DNA of 64,000 bases from Zoogloea sp. (GTDB lineage: Bacteria > Pseudomonadota > Gammaproteobacteria > Burkholderiales > Rhodocyclaceae): assembly GCF_023150065.1 (NCBI RefSeq), contig NZ_JAKLLN010000001.1, forward strand, positions 186,001 to 250,000, given 5' to 3'. The position numbers were made by a program, and so were the translations under genes. The notes beneath the pieces are model-generated. The model did no database searches. It was given only the letters and a program-made list of their open reading frames with translations, and had not been told where the DNA came from. Below are positions 18,449 to 26,495 of this stretch, in pieces (within the stretch, counting starts at the first letter, position 1; each line of letters begins with the position of its first letter).

Positions 18449-18913
18449 ATGTTCCATGTCGTCCTCCATCAGCCGGAAATTCCACCGAATACTGGCAACA
18501 TCATGCGCATGTGTGCCAATTCGGGCGCACGGCTGCACCTCGTCAAACCCCTCGGCTTTACCCTGGAAGAAAAGCAGCTGGTTCGTGCCGGCCTCGATTA
18601 CCGGGACATGGCGGTGGTCACCGTGCATGAGGACTGGCCCAGTTGCAGGGCCGGTTTTGCGGGGCAGCGGATTTTTGCCCTTACCTCCCATGGCGCCCGC
18701 AGTTACGCCGAAGTGGCCTTCGTGCCTGGTGATGTGTTCGTCTTTGGTTCCGAGTCCCGCGGCCTGCCGCTGGAGCTGCACGCGGAGTTTGCCGGGGAAC
18801 AGCGCCTGCGCATTCCGATGCGACCCGACAATCGCAGTCTCAATCTGTCGAATGCTGCGGCGGTCGTGGTCTTTGAGGCGTGGCGCCAGAATGGCTTTGC
18901 CGGCGGGGCCTGA
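18449..18913 (+). CDS. trmL: tRNA (cytidine/uridine-2'-O)-methyltransferase TrmL
   Basis: SPOUT methyltransferase that 2'-O-methylates the wobble base of tRNA-Leu isoacceptors. The 154-residue protein (E. coli 157) starts MFHVVLHQPEIPPNTGNIMR, with the conserved Asn and Arg, and ends with the knotted SAM site FGSESRGLP and LRIPMRPDNRSLNLSNAAAV. It follows comF by 33 nt in the same direction and converges on gpsA. Confidence 0.95.
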   Translation: MFHVVLHQPEIPPNTGNIMRMCANSGARLHLVKPLGFTLEEKQLVRAGLDYRDMAVVTVHEDWPSCRAGFAGQRIFALTSHGARSYAEVAFVPGDVFVFGSESRGLPLELHAEFAGEQRLRIPMRPDNRSLNLSNAAAVVVFEAWRQNGFAGGA

Positions 18914-18926
18914 ACGGCCCGCCTGA

Positions 18927-19907
18927 TCATTCCTGCTTGGGGTCGCGGGCGAGGAGTTGCTCAACGGCGTCCCGCGCCGACAGCTTGCCTGCCAGCACAC
19001 CGTCCACGGCCCGGGTGATGGGCATGTCCACACCCAGGTGGGTGGAGAGGGCGGCCACCTCACGGGTGGTGCTGACGCCTTCGGCCACGTGGCCGAGGGC
19101 CTCGAGGATGTCGGGGAGGGTCTTGCCTTCGGCCAGCAGCAGGCCGACGCGTCGGTTGCGGGAGAGGTCGCCGGTGCAAGTCAGCACCAGGTCGCCCAGC
19201 CCGGCCAGGCCCATGAAGGTGTCGCGCCGACCACCGAGGGCCATGCCCAGGCGCGTGATCTCGGCCAGACCCCGGGTGATCAGGGCAGCCCGGGCGTTGA
19301 GCCCGAAGCCCATGCCGTCGGCAACGCCGGCGGCGATGGCCATGACGTTCTTGACCGCTCCGCCCACTTCGGCACCGATGAGGTCGTCGTTGGCATAGAG
19401 GCGCAGTCGGTTGTTGTGCAGGGCCTGGACCCAGTGACGGGCAAACTCGATGTCACGGGCGGCGATGGTGACCGCTGCGGGCAGGCCCTGGGCGACTTCG
19501 GCAGCAAAGCTCGGCCCGGTGAGCACGCCACACGGCGCGTCGGTACCGAGTTCTTCTTCGATGATCTGGTGGGGCAGTTTGGCGGTGCCGGCCTCCAGGC
19601 CCTTGCATGCCCAGAGCAGGGGTGTTGCGGGTGCCGCAGCGCGCAGGGCGCGGGCGGTGGTGCGCAGGCCCGCCAGCGGGGTAACGACGAGGTGCAGGTC
19701 GGCCTGGGCGGCCTGCTGCAGATCGTCACTGAAGCTCAAGGTGGCGGGGAGTGGGATGCCCGGCAGGTAGCGGCGATTCTCACCATCCTGGCGCAGGGCG
19801 GCAATCTCGGAAGGCTCCCGGCTCCACAGAACCACGTCGTGACCACGGCTGAAGGCGATGGCCAAGGCCGTGCCCCAGGCTCCGGCACCGAAGACCGCGA
19901 TACGCAT
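18927..19907 (-). CDS. gpsA: Glycerol-3-phosphate dehydrogenase [NAD(P)+]
   Basis: Makes sn-glycerol 3-phosphate from DHAP for phospholipid synthesis, cytoplasmic. The 326-residue protein has the N-terminal dinucleotide motif [10 protein letters not shown] at residues 7-16, [18 protein letters not shown], the catalytic-lysine segment [18 protein letters not shown], and [12 protein letters not shown]. The start at 19907 ([12 protein letters not shown]) drops an upstream extension that is only the overlapping SH3b gene read in another frame. It is the last gene of the leftward arsR-rhodanese-grxC-secB-SH3b-gpsA series. Confidence 0.97.
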   Translation of the reverse strand: MRIAVFGAGAWGTALAIAFSRGHDVVLWSREPSEIAALRQDGENRRYLPGIPLPATLSFSDDLQQAAQADLHLVVTPLAGLRTTARALRAAAPATPLLWACKGLEAGTAKLPHQIIEEELGTDAPCGVLTGPSFAAEVAQGLPAAVTIAARDIEFARHWVQALHNNRLRLYANDDLIGAEVGGAVKNVMAIAAGVADGMGFGLNARAALITRGLAEITRLGMALGGRRDTFMGLAGLGDLVLTCTGDLSRNRRVGLLLAEGKTLPDILEALGHVAEGVSTTREVAALSTHLGVDMPITRAVDGVLAGKLSARDAVEQLLARDPKQE

Positions 19908-19911
19908 GTGC

Positions 19912-20364
19912 TTAGAGTCCCCAGACCTGATTGACGCGAATGAAGCCGCTGGTGCCGTCCCGGTGCTTGACCTTGACCCAGCCGTCAGCGGGCTTGTCCG
20001 ATAGTTCGAGAACCACGTCCTTGCTCGCCTCGAAGGCAAGGGGGGCGTTGGCTTCGGGCTTCTGGCGGATATCGGCGCGTGCCGCGGTGATGATCACCGT
20101 GCGCTTGTCGGACAACTGGCGGCGCTCCAGCCACAGCAGGCTGCCGGCCGGTTCGCGGACCTTGACCCAGCGATCAATGTTCACCACCGTTTCCACAGGG
20201 GTGTAGCGCTGGATCACGAAAAGGGGTTTGCCCTGCTTTGAGGGGGCGTCGTAGAGGATGGCCGGCTCGGCGAGGGAACGGTAGTCCGAGGCAGCTGCGC
20301 CTGCCGCTGCGAAAGCGAGCGGCAGGCCGAGCAGCGCCGCGAGGGTAGGGCGGCGCAGCTTCAT
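19912..20364 (-). CDS. Secreted SH3b-domain protein
   Basis: A 150-residue exported protein with a signal peptide ([25 protein letters not shown], cleavage near 25) and two bacterial SH3-like repeats: about 30-80 ([25 protein letters not shown]... WVKVREPAG) and about 88-150 ([28 protein letters not shown]... [23 protein letters not shown]). Such domains bind cell-wall peptides; no enzyme domain is present. It overlaps secB by one base (TAATG) and is followed by gpsA after 4 nt, an arrangement seen in many betaproteobacteria. Confidence 0.85.
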   Translation of the reverse strand: MKLRRPTLAALLGLPLAFAAAGAAASDYRSLAEPAILYDAPSKQGKPLFVIQRYTPVETVVNIDRWVKVREPAGSLLWLERRQLSDKRTVIITAARADIRQKPEANAPLAFEASKDVVLELSDKPADGWVKVKHRDGTSGFIRVNQVWGL

Positions 20365-20831
20365 TACTGGATCGGCGTGTCGGCAGCGGGCTCTTGGGAA
20401 GCCTGCTGACGGTTCTGCTGGAACAGGGCCTCGAAGTTGACCGGGGCCAGGATCACCGGCTGGAAGCCGGCACGGGCCACGGCGTCGGAGACGGCTTCGC
20501 GGGCGTAGGGGAAGAGGATGTTCGCGCAGCCGATCATCATGATCGGCTCCAGATCTTCCTGGGGCACGTTGCGGATCTGGAAGATGCCAGCCTGGGCCAC
20601 TTCAACCAGGAACACGGTCTTCTCTTCACCAAGCTTGGCGGTGACGGTGACGGTCAGCTTGACTTCGAAGACGCCTTCATCGACGGCGTTGCCTTCGGTG
20701 CGCAGCTGAACGCTGATCTGGGGTGCTTCACGCTCGAGGTAGATCTGGGGTGCGTTCGGCACTTCCAGGGACAGATCCTTGACGTAAAGCTTTTCGATGG
20801 AGAAAACGGGCTGTTCTGCGGTTTCGGACAT
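20364..20831 (-). CDS. secB: Protein-export chaperone SecB
   Basis: Tetrameric cytoplasmic chaperone that holds preproteins unfolded for SecA. The 155-residue protein (E. coli 155) has VFSIEKLYVKDLSLEVPNAP at the N-terminus, then the SecB fold with FLVEVAQAGIFQIRN and the CANILFPYAREAVSDAVARAGFQPVILAPVNFEALF block. The start at 20831 (MSETAEQPVF) is chosen over an in-frame upstream ATG that gives a non-family leader. It lies between grxC and the SH3b gene. Confidence 0.97.
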   Translation of the reverse strand: MSETAEQPVFSIEKLYVKDLSLEVPNAPQIYLEREAPQISVQLRTEGNAVDEGVFEVKLTVTVTAKLGEEKTVFLVEVAQAGIFQIRNVPQEDLEPIMMIGCANILFPYAREAVSDAVARAGFQPVILAPVNFEALFQQNRQQASQEPAADTPIQ

Positions 20832-20868
20832 GATGGTTTTTCCGTGGATAAAAGGATTTGGCAGCGTT

Positions 20869-21138
20869 TCAGGCAGCTTCGCCATTCAGCAGCGAATCAA
20901 GCTTGCCTTCGTGGTCGAGGGCGAACAGGTCGTCACAGCCCCCCACGTGAAAGTCGCCGATATAGATTTGCGGCACGGTGCGGCGGCCGGTACGTTCCAT
21001 CATCTCGTCGCGGCGGGCCGGATCGATGTCGATGCGCACCTTGTCGATTTCCGCAACGCCCTTGCGTCGCAGCAGGCCTTCTGCGCGGACGCAGTAGGGG
21101 CACACGGCGGTCGTGTACATGAGCACTTTGGCTTGCAT
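20869..21138 (-). CDS. grxC: Glutaredoxin 3
   Basis: Small dithiol glutaredoxin that reduces disulfides with glutathione. The 89-residue product has the CPYC active site at residues 13-16, the cis-proline TVPQIYIGD and the GGCDDL glutathione-binding segment. Two ATGs are possible, at 21144 and 21138; the second is preferred because AAGAAGAA lies 6 nt upstream of it, while it abuts the first. It directly follows the rhodanese gene and precedes secB, a common beta- and gammaproteobacterial order. Confidence 0.94.
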   Translation of the reverse strand: MQAKVLMYTTAVCPYCVRAEGLLRRKGVAEIDKVRIDIDPARRDEMMERTGRRTVPQIYIGDFHVGGCDDLFALDHEGKLDSLLNGEAA

Positions 21139-21140
21139 GG

Positions 21141-21548
21141 TCATTTCTTCTTGCGGCTGATGGGCATGCCCGCCTGCTCCCAGGCGGCGATGCCGCCTTC
21201 GAGGTTGTGCACGTGGTTGAAGCCGGCCTTGCGCAGGACGCCGCAGGCCGAGGCGGAGCGGCTGCCGCTCTGGCAGTTGAGGATGACCGGCTTGTCCTTG
21301 AACTTGTCGAGTTCGCCCAGGCGCTTCTCAAGCTCGCCCAGGGGGATGTGGCGTGCGTTGAGGAGGTGGCCGGAGCCGTACTCGGCGGACTCGCGGACAT
21401 CCACCACGATGGCGTCTTCGCGATTGATGAGCATGGTTGCCTGGGCGGGGGAAATACCACGACCGCCCTTCAGGGAGGTGACGACGAGCAGGGAGCCGCT
21501 GACGGCGGCAAGGGCTGCCCAGTACCAGTTTTGCTGGATGAATTCCAC
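21141..21548 (-). CDS. Membrane-anchored rhodanese-like sulfurtransferase
   Basis: A 135-residue protein with one N-terminal transmembrane segment (about 8-26) and a single rhodanese domain. The active-site loop is CQSGSRS with Cys92, which would carry a persulfide. It resembles E. coli YibN, which also sits beside grxC and secB. The neighbouring ArsR-family gene, 28 nt upstream, encodes a protein whose Cys spacing resembles persulfide-responsive repressors, so a role in sulfane-sulfur handling is a reasonable inference. The stop overlaps the first possible grxC ATG. Confidence 0.9.
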   Translation of the reverse strand: MEFIQQNWYWAALAAVSGSLLVVTSLKGGRGISPAQATMLINREDAIVVDVRESAEYGSGHLLNARHIPLGELEKRLGELDKFKDKPVILNCQSGSRSASACGVLRKAGFNHVHNLEGGIAAWEQAGMPISRKKK

Positions 21549-21576
21549 TAAACGAACTCCGGGTCGAAAAAGGGGG

Positions 21577-21894
21577 TCAGGCGTCGTCGTTGCAGAAGAC
21601 TTCGCGCATCATGACGATCAGCTGGAGTGTGCGGGTGTCGCCGACGCGGTAATAAACCCGGTTGGCGTCCTTGCGGGTGAGCAGCACGCCCTTGTCTCGC
21701 AGAATGGCGAGGTGCTGGGAAATATTGCTTTGCGAGGTGCCGACGGCTTCCACAATATCCTGTACACAGACTTCCTCGCTTCCGACCACGCACAGGATTT
21801 TAAGGCGCAGGGGGTGAGAAATCGCCTTGAGGGCTCGAGCAGCGGTCTCGATGTGCTCCTGTTTGGCGATGAGATCAACAAAGTCTGTTTTCAC
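21577..21894 (-). CDS. ArsR/SmtB-family transcriptional regulator, possibly BigR/YgaV-like
   Basis: A 105-residue winged-helix repressor-type protein with the ArsR HTH (DIVEAVGTSQSNISQHLAILRDKGVLLTRKDANRVYYRV). It has three cysteines, C35, C43 and C101. C43 falls in EEVCVQDIVE, the position of the classical metal-binding ELCVCDL box, but the second box Cys is absent. A pair formed by this Cys and one near the C-terminus (C101) resembles the redox/persulfide-sensing pair of BigR/YgaV/SqrR. It precedes the rhodanese gene in the same direction and is divergent from ctpA; a sulfide or persulfide response is inference. Confidence 0.85.
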   Translation of the reverse strand: MKTDFVDLIAKQEHIETAARALKAISHPLRLKILCVVGSEEVCVQDIVEAVGTSQSNISQHLAILRDKGVLLTRKDANRVYYRVGDTRTLQLIVMMREVFCNDDA

Positions 21895-22088
21895 GAAAGC
21901 GACGGACGGTTAAGGGCTGAGTGACCCGATAAAATACCACTTTTTCGCAGGGCCAGTGTAGAGGCCCTGGTGCGTGCCGAGCCGGGAACCTTTCCGGTTT
22001 ATACTCCTCTCCCTACTCAGAATAGCCCGATTGCGGGCATGTGATGGCGTTCGGGGCCCCCGGGGCCCTGCGTCCAGACGGAGACTTT

Positions 22089-23504
22089 ATGCGCAGCAGA
22101 CTGCAACAAGCTGGCCTGGTGTTCACCGGGCTTTGTGCCGGGGTTCTGATCAGCCTCAATTTCTCGGCCAACGCGGACAAGGCGGCTGGCCTGGCGCCCC
22201 TGCCGGTGGAAGAGTTGCGCAACCTGGCGGATGTCTTCAACGCCATCAAGCAGGGCTACGTGGAGCCGGTGGATGACAAGAAGCTCATCACCCACGCCAT
22301 CAGCGGCATGCTGTCCAACCTTGATCCCCACTCCGCCTATCTGGATGCGGAAGCCTTCAAGGAACTGCAGGTGGGCACTCAGGGCGAGTTCGGTGGCCTG
22401 GGTATCGAGGTGGGGTCGGAGGATGGCTTCGTCAAGGTCATCTCGCCCATCGAGGATACGCCGGCCTTCCGTGCCGGCATCAAGGCCGGCGACCTGATCA
22501 TCAAGCTCGACGATACCTCGGTGAAGGGCATGCCCCTCAACGATGCGGTCAAGCGCATGCGTGGCAAGCCCAAGACCTCCATCGTGCTGACCATTGCCCG
22601 CAAGGGCGAGGCCAAGCCGATCGTGGTGACGCTGGTGCGGGAGGTCATCAAGGTCCAGAGCGTCAAGTCGAAGGTGGTCGAGCCGGGCTACGGCTACGTG
22701 CGGGTCGTGCAGTTCCAGGAGCAGACGGCGGCCTCCCTGGTGCAACACCTGGAAAAACTGGTCAAGCAGGGTGAGCTGAAGGGGCTGGTGCTGGACCTGC
22801 GCAATGATCCGGGCGGTTTGCTGCATGGCGCGGTGGGGGTTTCGGCCGCTTTCCTGCCGGCAAAGGCCCTGGTGGTGTCCACGGACGGGCGTGCCGAAGA
22901 CGCCAAGCGCAAGTACCTTGCGGTTCCCGACGACTATCTGCGTGGCGCGCGGGAGGACTTCATCCGTAACGTGCCTCCTTCCATCAAGAACGTGCCGATG
23001 GTGGTGCTGGTGAATGGCGGCTCGGCCTCGGCTTCCGAAATCGTTGCCGGCGCTCTCCAGGATCACAAGCGTGCGGTGGTGATGGGTACCCAGAGTTTCG
23101 GCAAGGGTTCGGTGCAGACCATCCTTCCGCTCAACAGCAATGCGGCGATCAAGCTCACCACGGCGCGTTACTTCACGCCCAGCGGCCGGTCGATCCAGGC
23201 GAAGGGCATCGTGCCCGACATCATCGTCGAGGAGACGCCGGGTGGCGCTTCCCGCGAACGCATGCGCGAAGCGGATCTCGACCGCCATCTTGGCAACGGC
23301 CGTGAGCCGGAGCCACTCAAGCCTGAAGCCGTGCCCGCCCCGAAGAAGGAAGCCGTGCCGAAGTCCAAGGACAAGGAAAAGCCCAAGGATGAGGTGGATG
23401 AGACCAAGCCGCCCTTCGAGATTGCCGGCAAGGACGACTACCAGCTGGCCCAGGCGGTGAATTTGCTCAAGGGTCTGCAGATCCTCCAGAATAGCGGCAA
23501 GTGA
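22089..23504 (+). CDS. ctpA: C-terminal processing peptidase, S41A family
   Basis: Periplasmic serine protease that trims or degrades envelope proteins. The 471-residue product has a signal peptide or anchor (LVFTGLCAGVLISLNFSANA), a PDZ domain about 85-165 (GGLGIEVGSEDGFVKVISPI) and the S41 domain with catalytic Ser in GGSASASEIVAGAL and catalytic Lys in SFGKGSVQT. After the protease core comes a charged Lys/Pro/Glu-rich linker and a short helical tail. The ATG at 22089 follows GGAG at a good distance. It is divergent from the ArsR-family gene. Confidence 0.95.
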   Translation: MRSRLQQAGLVFTGLCAGVLISLNFSANADKAAGLAPLPVEELRNLADVFNAIKQGYVEPVDDKKLITHAISGMLSNLDPHSAYLDAEAFKELQVGTQGEFGGLGIEVGSEDGFVKVISPIEDTPAFRAGIKAGDLIIKLDDTSVKGMPLNDAVKRMRGKPKTSIVLTIARKGEAKPIVVTLVREVIKVQSVKSKVVEPGYGYVRVVQFQEQTAASLVQHLEKLVKQGELKGLVLDLRNDPGGLLHGAVGVSAAFLPAKALVVSTDGRAEDAKRKYLAVPDDYLRGAREDFIRNVPPSIKNVPMVVLVNGGSASASEIVAGALQDHKRAVVMGTQSFGKGSVQTILPLNSNAAIKLTTARYFTPSGRSIQAKGIVPDIIVEETPGGASRERMREADLDRHLGNGREPEPLKPEAVPAPKKEAVPKSKDKEKPKDEVDETKPPFEIAGKDDYQLAQAVNLLKGLQILQNSGK

Positions 23505-23526
23505 CGACGATGGCGGGGGTGTGGTG

Positions 23527-23979
23527 ATGCGACGCGAGACTGCTTACAAGCTGGCTGGACGCAAGCACGGGACGCATCACCACGCCGGAGCCGGCATCGC
23601 CAAGACCCGGGAGATCTGTTTCAAGACCTACCCGGAAGGCCAGATCCACCAGGCGCGCCGTTCCCTGGCCGCCCTGCGTGGGGTCCAGGTGGAGCAGGGG
23701 CGTCATGAGCTGGCTCTGGTGGTGCGCTACAACGTCCTCGACTACACCCTCGAGCTTCTGGAGGAAGCCCTGGTCAATGCCGGCTTCCAGCTTGATCGGC
23801 CCTTGCTGGTGCGCCTTCACCGGGCTCTGATCTACTACGTGGAAGACACGCAGGTGCACAACCTGCGTTCGCCGGAGCGGCTCATCAAGCAGTCGCACGA
23901 GGTCTACATCAACGCCTACGCGGCCCACCCTCACGGCGATCACGACGACACGCCGCCGGATCTGCGAGAGTTCAAATAA
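23527..23979 (+). CDS. Conserved hypothetical protein, unknown function
   Basis: A 150-residue cytoplasmic protein without signal peptide or membrane segment. The N-terminus is basic with a His/Gly stretch (GRKHGTHHHAGAG), the middle resembles a compact alpha/beta ferredoxin-like fold (REICFKTYPEGQIHQARRSLAALRGVQVEQGRHELALVVRYNVLDYTLELLEEALVNAGFQLD), and the C-terminus is rich in His/Asp (AHPHGDHDD), suggestive of metal contact. No Cys pair like that of heavy-metal-associated domains is present. The ATG at 23527 is preferred to two GTGs just before it. It follows ctpA by 22 nt and is probably cotranscribed. Confidence 0.75.
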   Translation: MRRETAYKLAGRKHGTHHHAGAGIAKTREICFKTYPEGQIHQARRSLAALRGVQVEQGRHELALVVRYNVLDYTLELLEEALVNAGFQLDRPLLVRLHRALIYYVEDTQVHNLRSPERLIKQSHEVYINAYAAHPHGDHDDTPPDLREFK

Positions 23980-24002
23980 GGGTCCGGTTTCTCCGGATTC
24001 AG

Positions 24003-24029
24003 GGCGCCGGCATGGCGCCATTTCTTTTT
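24003..24029 (+). terminator. Intrinsic terminator after the ctpA unit, in the moeB leader
   Basis: The GGCGCC stem halves at 24003-24008 and 24014-24019 flank the loop GGCAT and are followed by ATTTCTTTTT. It lies 23 nt after the stop of the hypothetical gene and ends 8 nt before the moeB start, so it either ends the ctpA transcript or controls readthrough into moeB. Confidence 0.75.
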
Positions 24030-24036
24030 CCCCCCC

Positions 24037-24792
24037 ATGAACGACGATCAGCTGCTGCGCTATTCACGACACATTCTTCTGCCCCAGATCGGTATCGAAG
24101 GGCAGGATGCCATTGTTGCGGCCCGGGTGCTGGTAGTGGGGGCCGGCGGTCTCGGCTCACCGGCTGCCATGTACTTGGCGGCGGCGGGCGTGGGCACGCT
24201 GGTGCTGGCGGACGGCGATACCGTGGATCTGACCAACCTGCAGCGGCAGATCCTGCACAGCCAGGACGGCGTCGGGCGCCTGAAAGTGGAGTCGGGCCGC
24301 GATAGCCTGGCGCGCCTGAATCCGGAGGTGAACGTCGTGCCCCTGGCCTGCCGGCTGGAGGGCGAAGCGCTGGCACGAGAGGTCGCCCAGGCGGATGTGG
24401 TGCTGGACTGCTCCGACAATTTTGCGACCCGCCACGCCATCAACAGGGCCTGTGTGGTGGCCCGCAAGCCCCTGGTTTCCGGGGCGGCTGTCCGTTTCGA
24501 CGGGCAGGTTTCGGTCTTCGACCTGCGCCAGGAGAGCAGCCCCTGTTACCACTGCCTGTTTCCTGAAGGGGAGGATGTCGAGGAGGTGCGCTGCGCCGTG
24601 ATGGGCGTGTTTGCCCCGATCACCGGCATCGTCGGCGCCGTTCAGGCGGCCGAGGCGCTCAAGCTGCTTGCCAGTTGCGGTGAAACCCTGACGGGGCGAC
24701 TGCTGCTCCTCGATGCGCTGGCGATGGACTGGCGGACCATCCGCCTCGGGCGCGATCCGGGCTGTCAGGTGTGCGCCTCACAGCGCACCTGA
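24037..24792 (+). CDS. moeB: Molybdopterin-synthase adenylyltransferase MoeB (HesA/MoeB/ThiF family)
   Basis: E1-like enzyme that adenylates the C-terminal glycine of MoaD (or ThiS) for sulfur transfer. The 251-residue protein has the Rossmann motif GAGGLGSPAAMYLAAAGVG near 35-53, the Arg finger in LQRQILH, the DCSDNFATR segment, and zinc ligands C170/C173 (CYHC) and C243/C246 (CQVC). A Cys at 186 sits where ThiF/MoeB carry a mobile Cys. No rhodanese domain is fused. No Shine-Dalgarno sequence is visible before the ATG, which follows a C tract and a terminator-like hairpin. Confidence 0.92.
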   Translation: MNDDQLLRYSRHILLPQIGIEGQDAIVAARVLVVGAGGLGSPAAMYLAAAGVGTLVLADGDTVDLTNLQRQILHSQDGVGRLKVESGRDSLARLNPEVNVVPLACRLEGEALAREVAQADVVLDCSDNFATRHAINRACVVARKPLVSGAAVRFDGQVSVFDLRQESSPCYHCLFPEGEDVEEVRCAVMGVFAPITGIVGAVQAAEALKLLASCGETLTGRLLLLDALAMDWRTIRLGRDPGCQVCASQRT

Positions 24793-25758
24793 GCCCGGGT
24801 GGCGGGTGCTGAGCGCCCGCCACAGCAGGACCAGCCCGAGCTTCTGCTGGAGCCAGAAATCATCCCTCGCGGCAAGTACTTCGGCGCTGTCCTCATGGAT
24901 GCCGGTGGGGGGAAGTCGCTCCTCGAGGTGCAGGGTGCCGAAGAGCGCGTCCCAGAACGGAAACAGGATTGCGAAGTTGCAGCCGTGGCGATAGCGCTTG
25001 CCCGGGGGCAGATCCAGGGCATGGTGCCAGCGGTGGTAGCGTGGCCCGACGATGAGATAGTCGCCCAGGCGTCCGAAGCCCAGTCGGGTGTTGGTGTGGG
25101 ACAGGTTTTCCACCAGGCGCAGGGTGACCAGCAGGCCGATGAAATGGCCGGGTGGCACGCCGATCACCAGGGACAGCCCGGCAAACCATACACCGGCAAT
25201 CAGGTCGTCGAGCAGGTGGTTGCGGGAGTCCGTCCAGAAGGACATCTGGCGCTGGGAATGATGGATGCCGTGGAGCGCCCACCACCAGGCGAAGGTGTGG
25301 GACAGGCGGTGACGCCAGTATTCAGCAAAATCCAGGATCAGCAGGTAGATCACGAAGCTGACCAGGGGATGGGTGTCGAGGCTGGGCAGCCAGTCCTCGA
25401 GCTGTTGCGGGATCATGTCGTGAAAGCGCAGCCAGCCGTCCACGGCCATGAAGGCGGGGGCCAGCAGGGCAAAGACGGCCAGAGGGATGATGCCCAGGCG
25501 GTTGAGCAGGGTGTAGAGCACATCCACCCTCACGGCCTTGCGGCCGCTCCACCGTTCGGCGGGCCAGAGAGCTTCCAGCGGCCGCATGATCGAATAGGCA
25601 ATGGCCAGCTCGAGAATGCCGATAAGGACGAATTCGATGCCCTCGAAGCCCATTTCCACGTAGCTGGCCAGGCCCAGGGCAAACAGCACGGGCTGAACCA
25701 TGCGGTCGAACAGCCAGCCCTGGGTGGCGACGAAGAGGTCGGTGAGAAAGTTGATCAT
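24778..25758 (-). CDS. Sterol desaturase/fatty acid hydroxylase-type membrane di-iron protein
   Basis: Integral membrane oxygenase of 326 residues with about five to six hydrophobic segments. The His clusters that bind two irons in this superfamily are visible: HRLSH, HGIHHS and RYHRWHH. Substrate cannot be read from sequence; relatives hydroxylate or desaturate sterols, fatty acids, ether lipids or carotenoids. Its start at 25758 overlaps the deacetylase stop as ATGA, so it is the third gene of a tightly coupled unit with the deacetylase and a beta-propeller protein. Its 3' end overlaps moeB by 15 nt on the opposite strand. Confidence 0.88.
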   Translation of the reverse strand: MINFLTDLFVATQGWLFDRMVQPVLFALGLASYVEMGFEGIEFVLIGILELAIAYSIMRPLEALWPAERWSGRKAVRVDVLYTLLNRLGIIPLAVFALLAPAFMAVDGWLRFHDMIPQQLEDWLPSLDTHPLVSFVIYLLILDFAEYWRHRLSHTFAWWWALHGIHHSQRQMSFWTDSRNHLLDDLIAGVWFAGLSLVIGVPPGHFIGLLVTLRLVENLSHTNTRLGFGRLGDYLIVGPRYHRWHHALDLPPGKRYRHGCNFAILFPFWDALFGTLHLEERLPPTGIHEDSAEVLAARDDFWLQQKLGLVLLWRALSTRHPGSGAL

Positions 25759-26495
25759 GGCGTCGGTATGCGGGCAAAGCATAAGCCGCGAGCCTTCAGG
25801 CCGGCGATCAGGGGGTCGAGCATGGGCGCGAAGGGATCCTGGCGGGACCAGATGCCCAGGTGGGCCATCAGGATGTCACCGTCCCGGATCTGTGCCAGGG
25901 CTCGTGCCAGCAGAGCGGCGTTGGGGTGGGTGTGGGACGGCAGTTCATCCCCGAGAAAGCCGGCCGCAGCCCAGGACACGTGGCGATAGCCGCAAGCCTG
26001 GGCCGCCTCAAGGGTGAGGCGTGTCGTCCGGCCTCCGGGTGCCCGCCACAGGGGGTCGAGAGGGCGCCCCGTGAGGGCCTGGAAGCGGGTGTCGGGGGCC
26101 TTCAGTTCGGCGCAGATCTGGCTTGCGTCGAGCTGCGTCCGGGTGCCGTCCATCAGTCGATAGCTCACTTTCCCGTCCGCGCCATCGTGGCGAAAACTGC
26201 CGTGCCGCCAGGTGTGGCTGCCAAAGGCATGGCCTTCCGCGACCCGGGCCTTCCAGTAGTCTGCCCAGCTGGCGTCGAGGGCATGGTCGCCGCGCAGGGT
26301 CTTCTCCTGGGCCACGAAGAAAGTCGCCTTCACCTGGTGCTTGTTGAGGATTGCCGCGATCTCGTCGGCGTGGCGCATGTTGCCGGTATCGAGGGTCAGA
26401 TATACCGTGCCCCGGCAGCTCTCCGGCCCTGCACTGTGGGCGAGGCCGGCGATGGCGAGCAGCAGGGCGGGCAGATAGCGGGAGGCGGTGCTCAT
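25755..26495 (-). CDS. Exported NodB-type polysaccharide deacetylase homologue with variant metal motif
   Basis: A 246-residue protein with a signal peptide (LPALLLAIAGLAHSAG, cleavage near 22) and a NodB homology domain. Motif 1 reads TLDTG (residues 34-38) instead of TFDDG: the catalytic-base Asp36 is kept, but the second, metal-binding Asp is Thr37. Motif 2 is intact (SHTWRHGS, His94 and His98), and motif 3 is WRAPGG. The change resembles the TFDNG variant of Bacillus PdaA-type enzymes, so activity is possible on an unusual substrate. Both ends overlap neighbouring genes as ATGA. Confidence 0.85.
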   Translation of the reverse strand: MSTASRYLPALLLAIAGLAHSAGPESCRGTVYLTLDTGNMRHADEIAAILNKHQVKATFFVAQEKTLRGDHALDASWADYWKARVAEGHAFGSHTWRHGSFRHDGADGKVSYRLMDGTRTQLDASQICAELKAPDTRFQALTGRPLDPLWRAPGGRTTRLTLEAAQACGYRHVSWAAAGFLGDELPSHTHPNAALLARALAQIRDGDILMAHLGIWSRQDPFAPMLDPLIAGLKARGLCFARIPTP

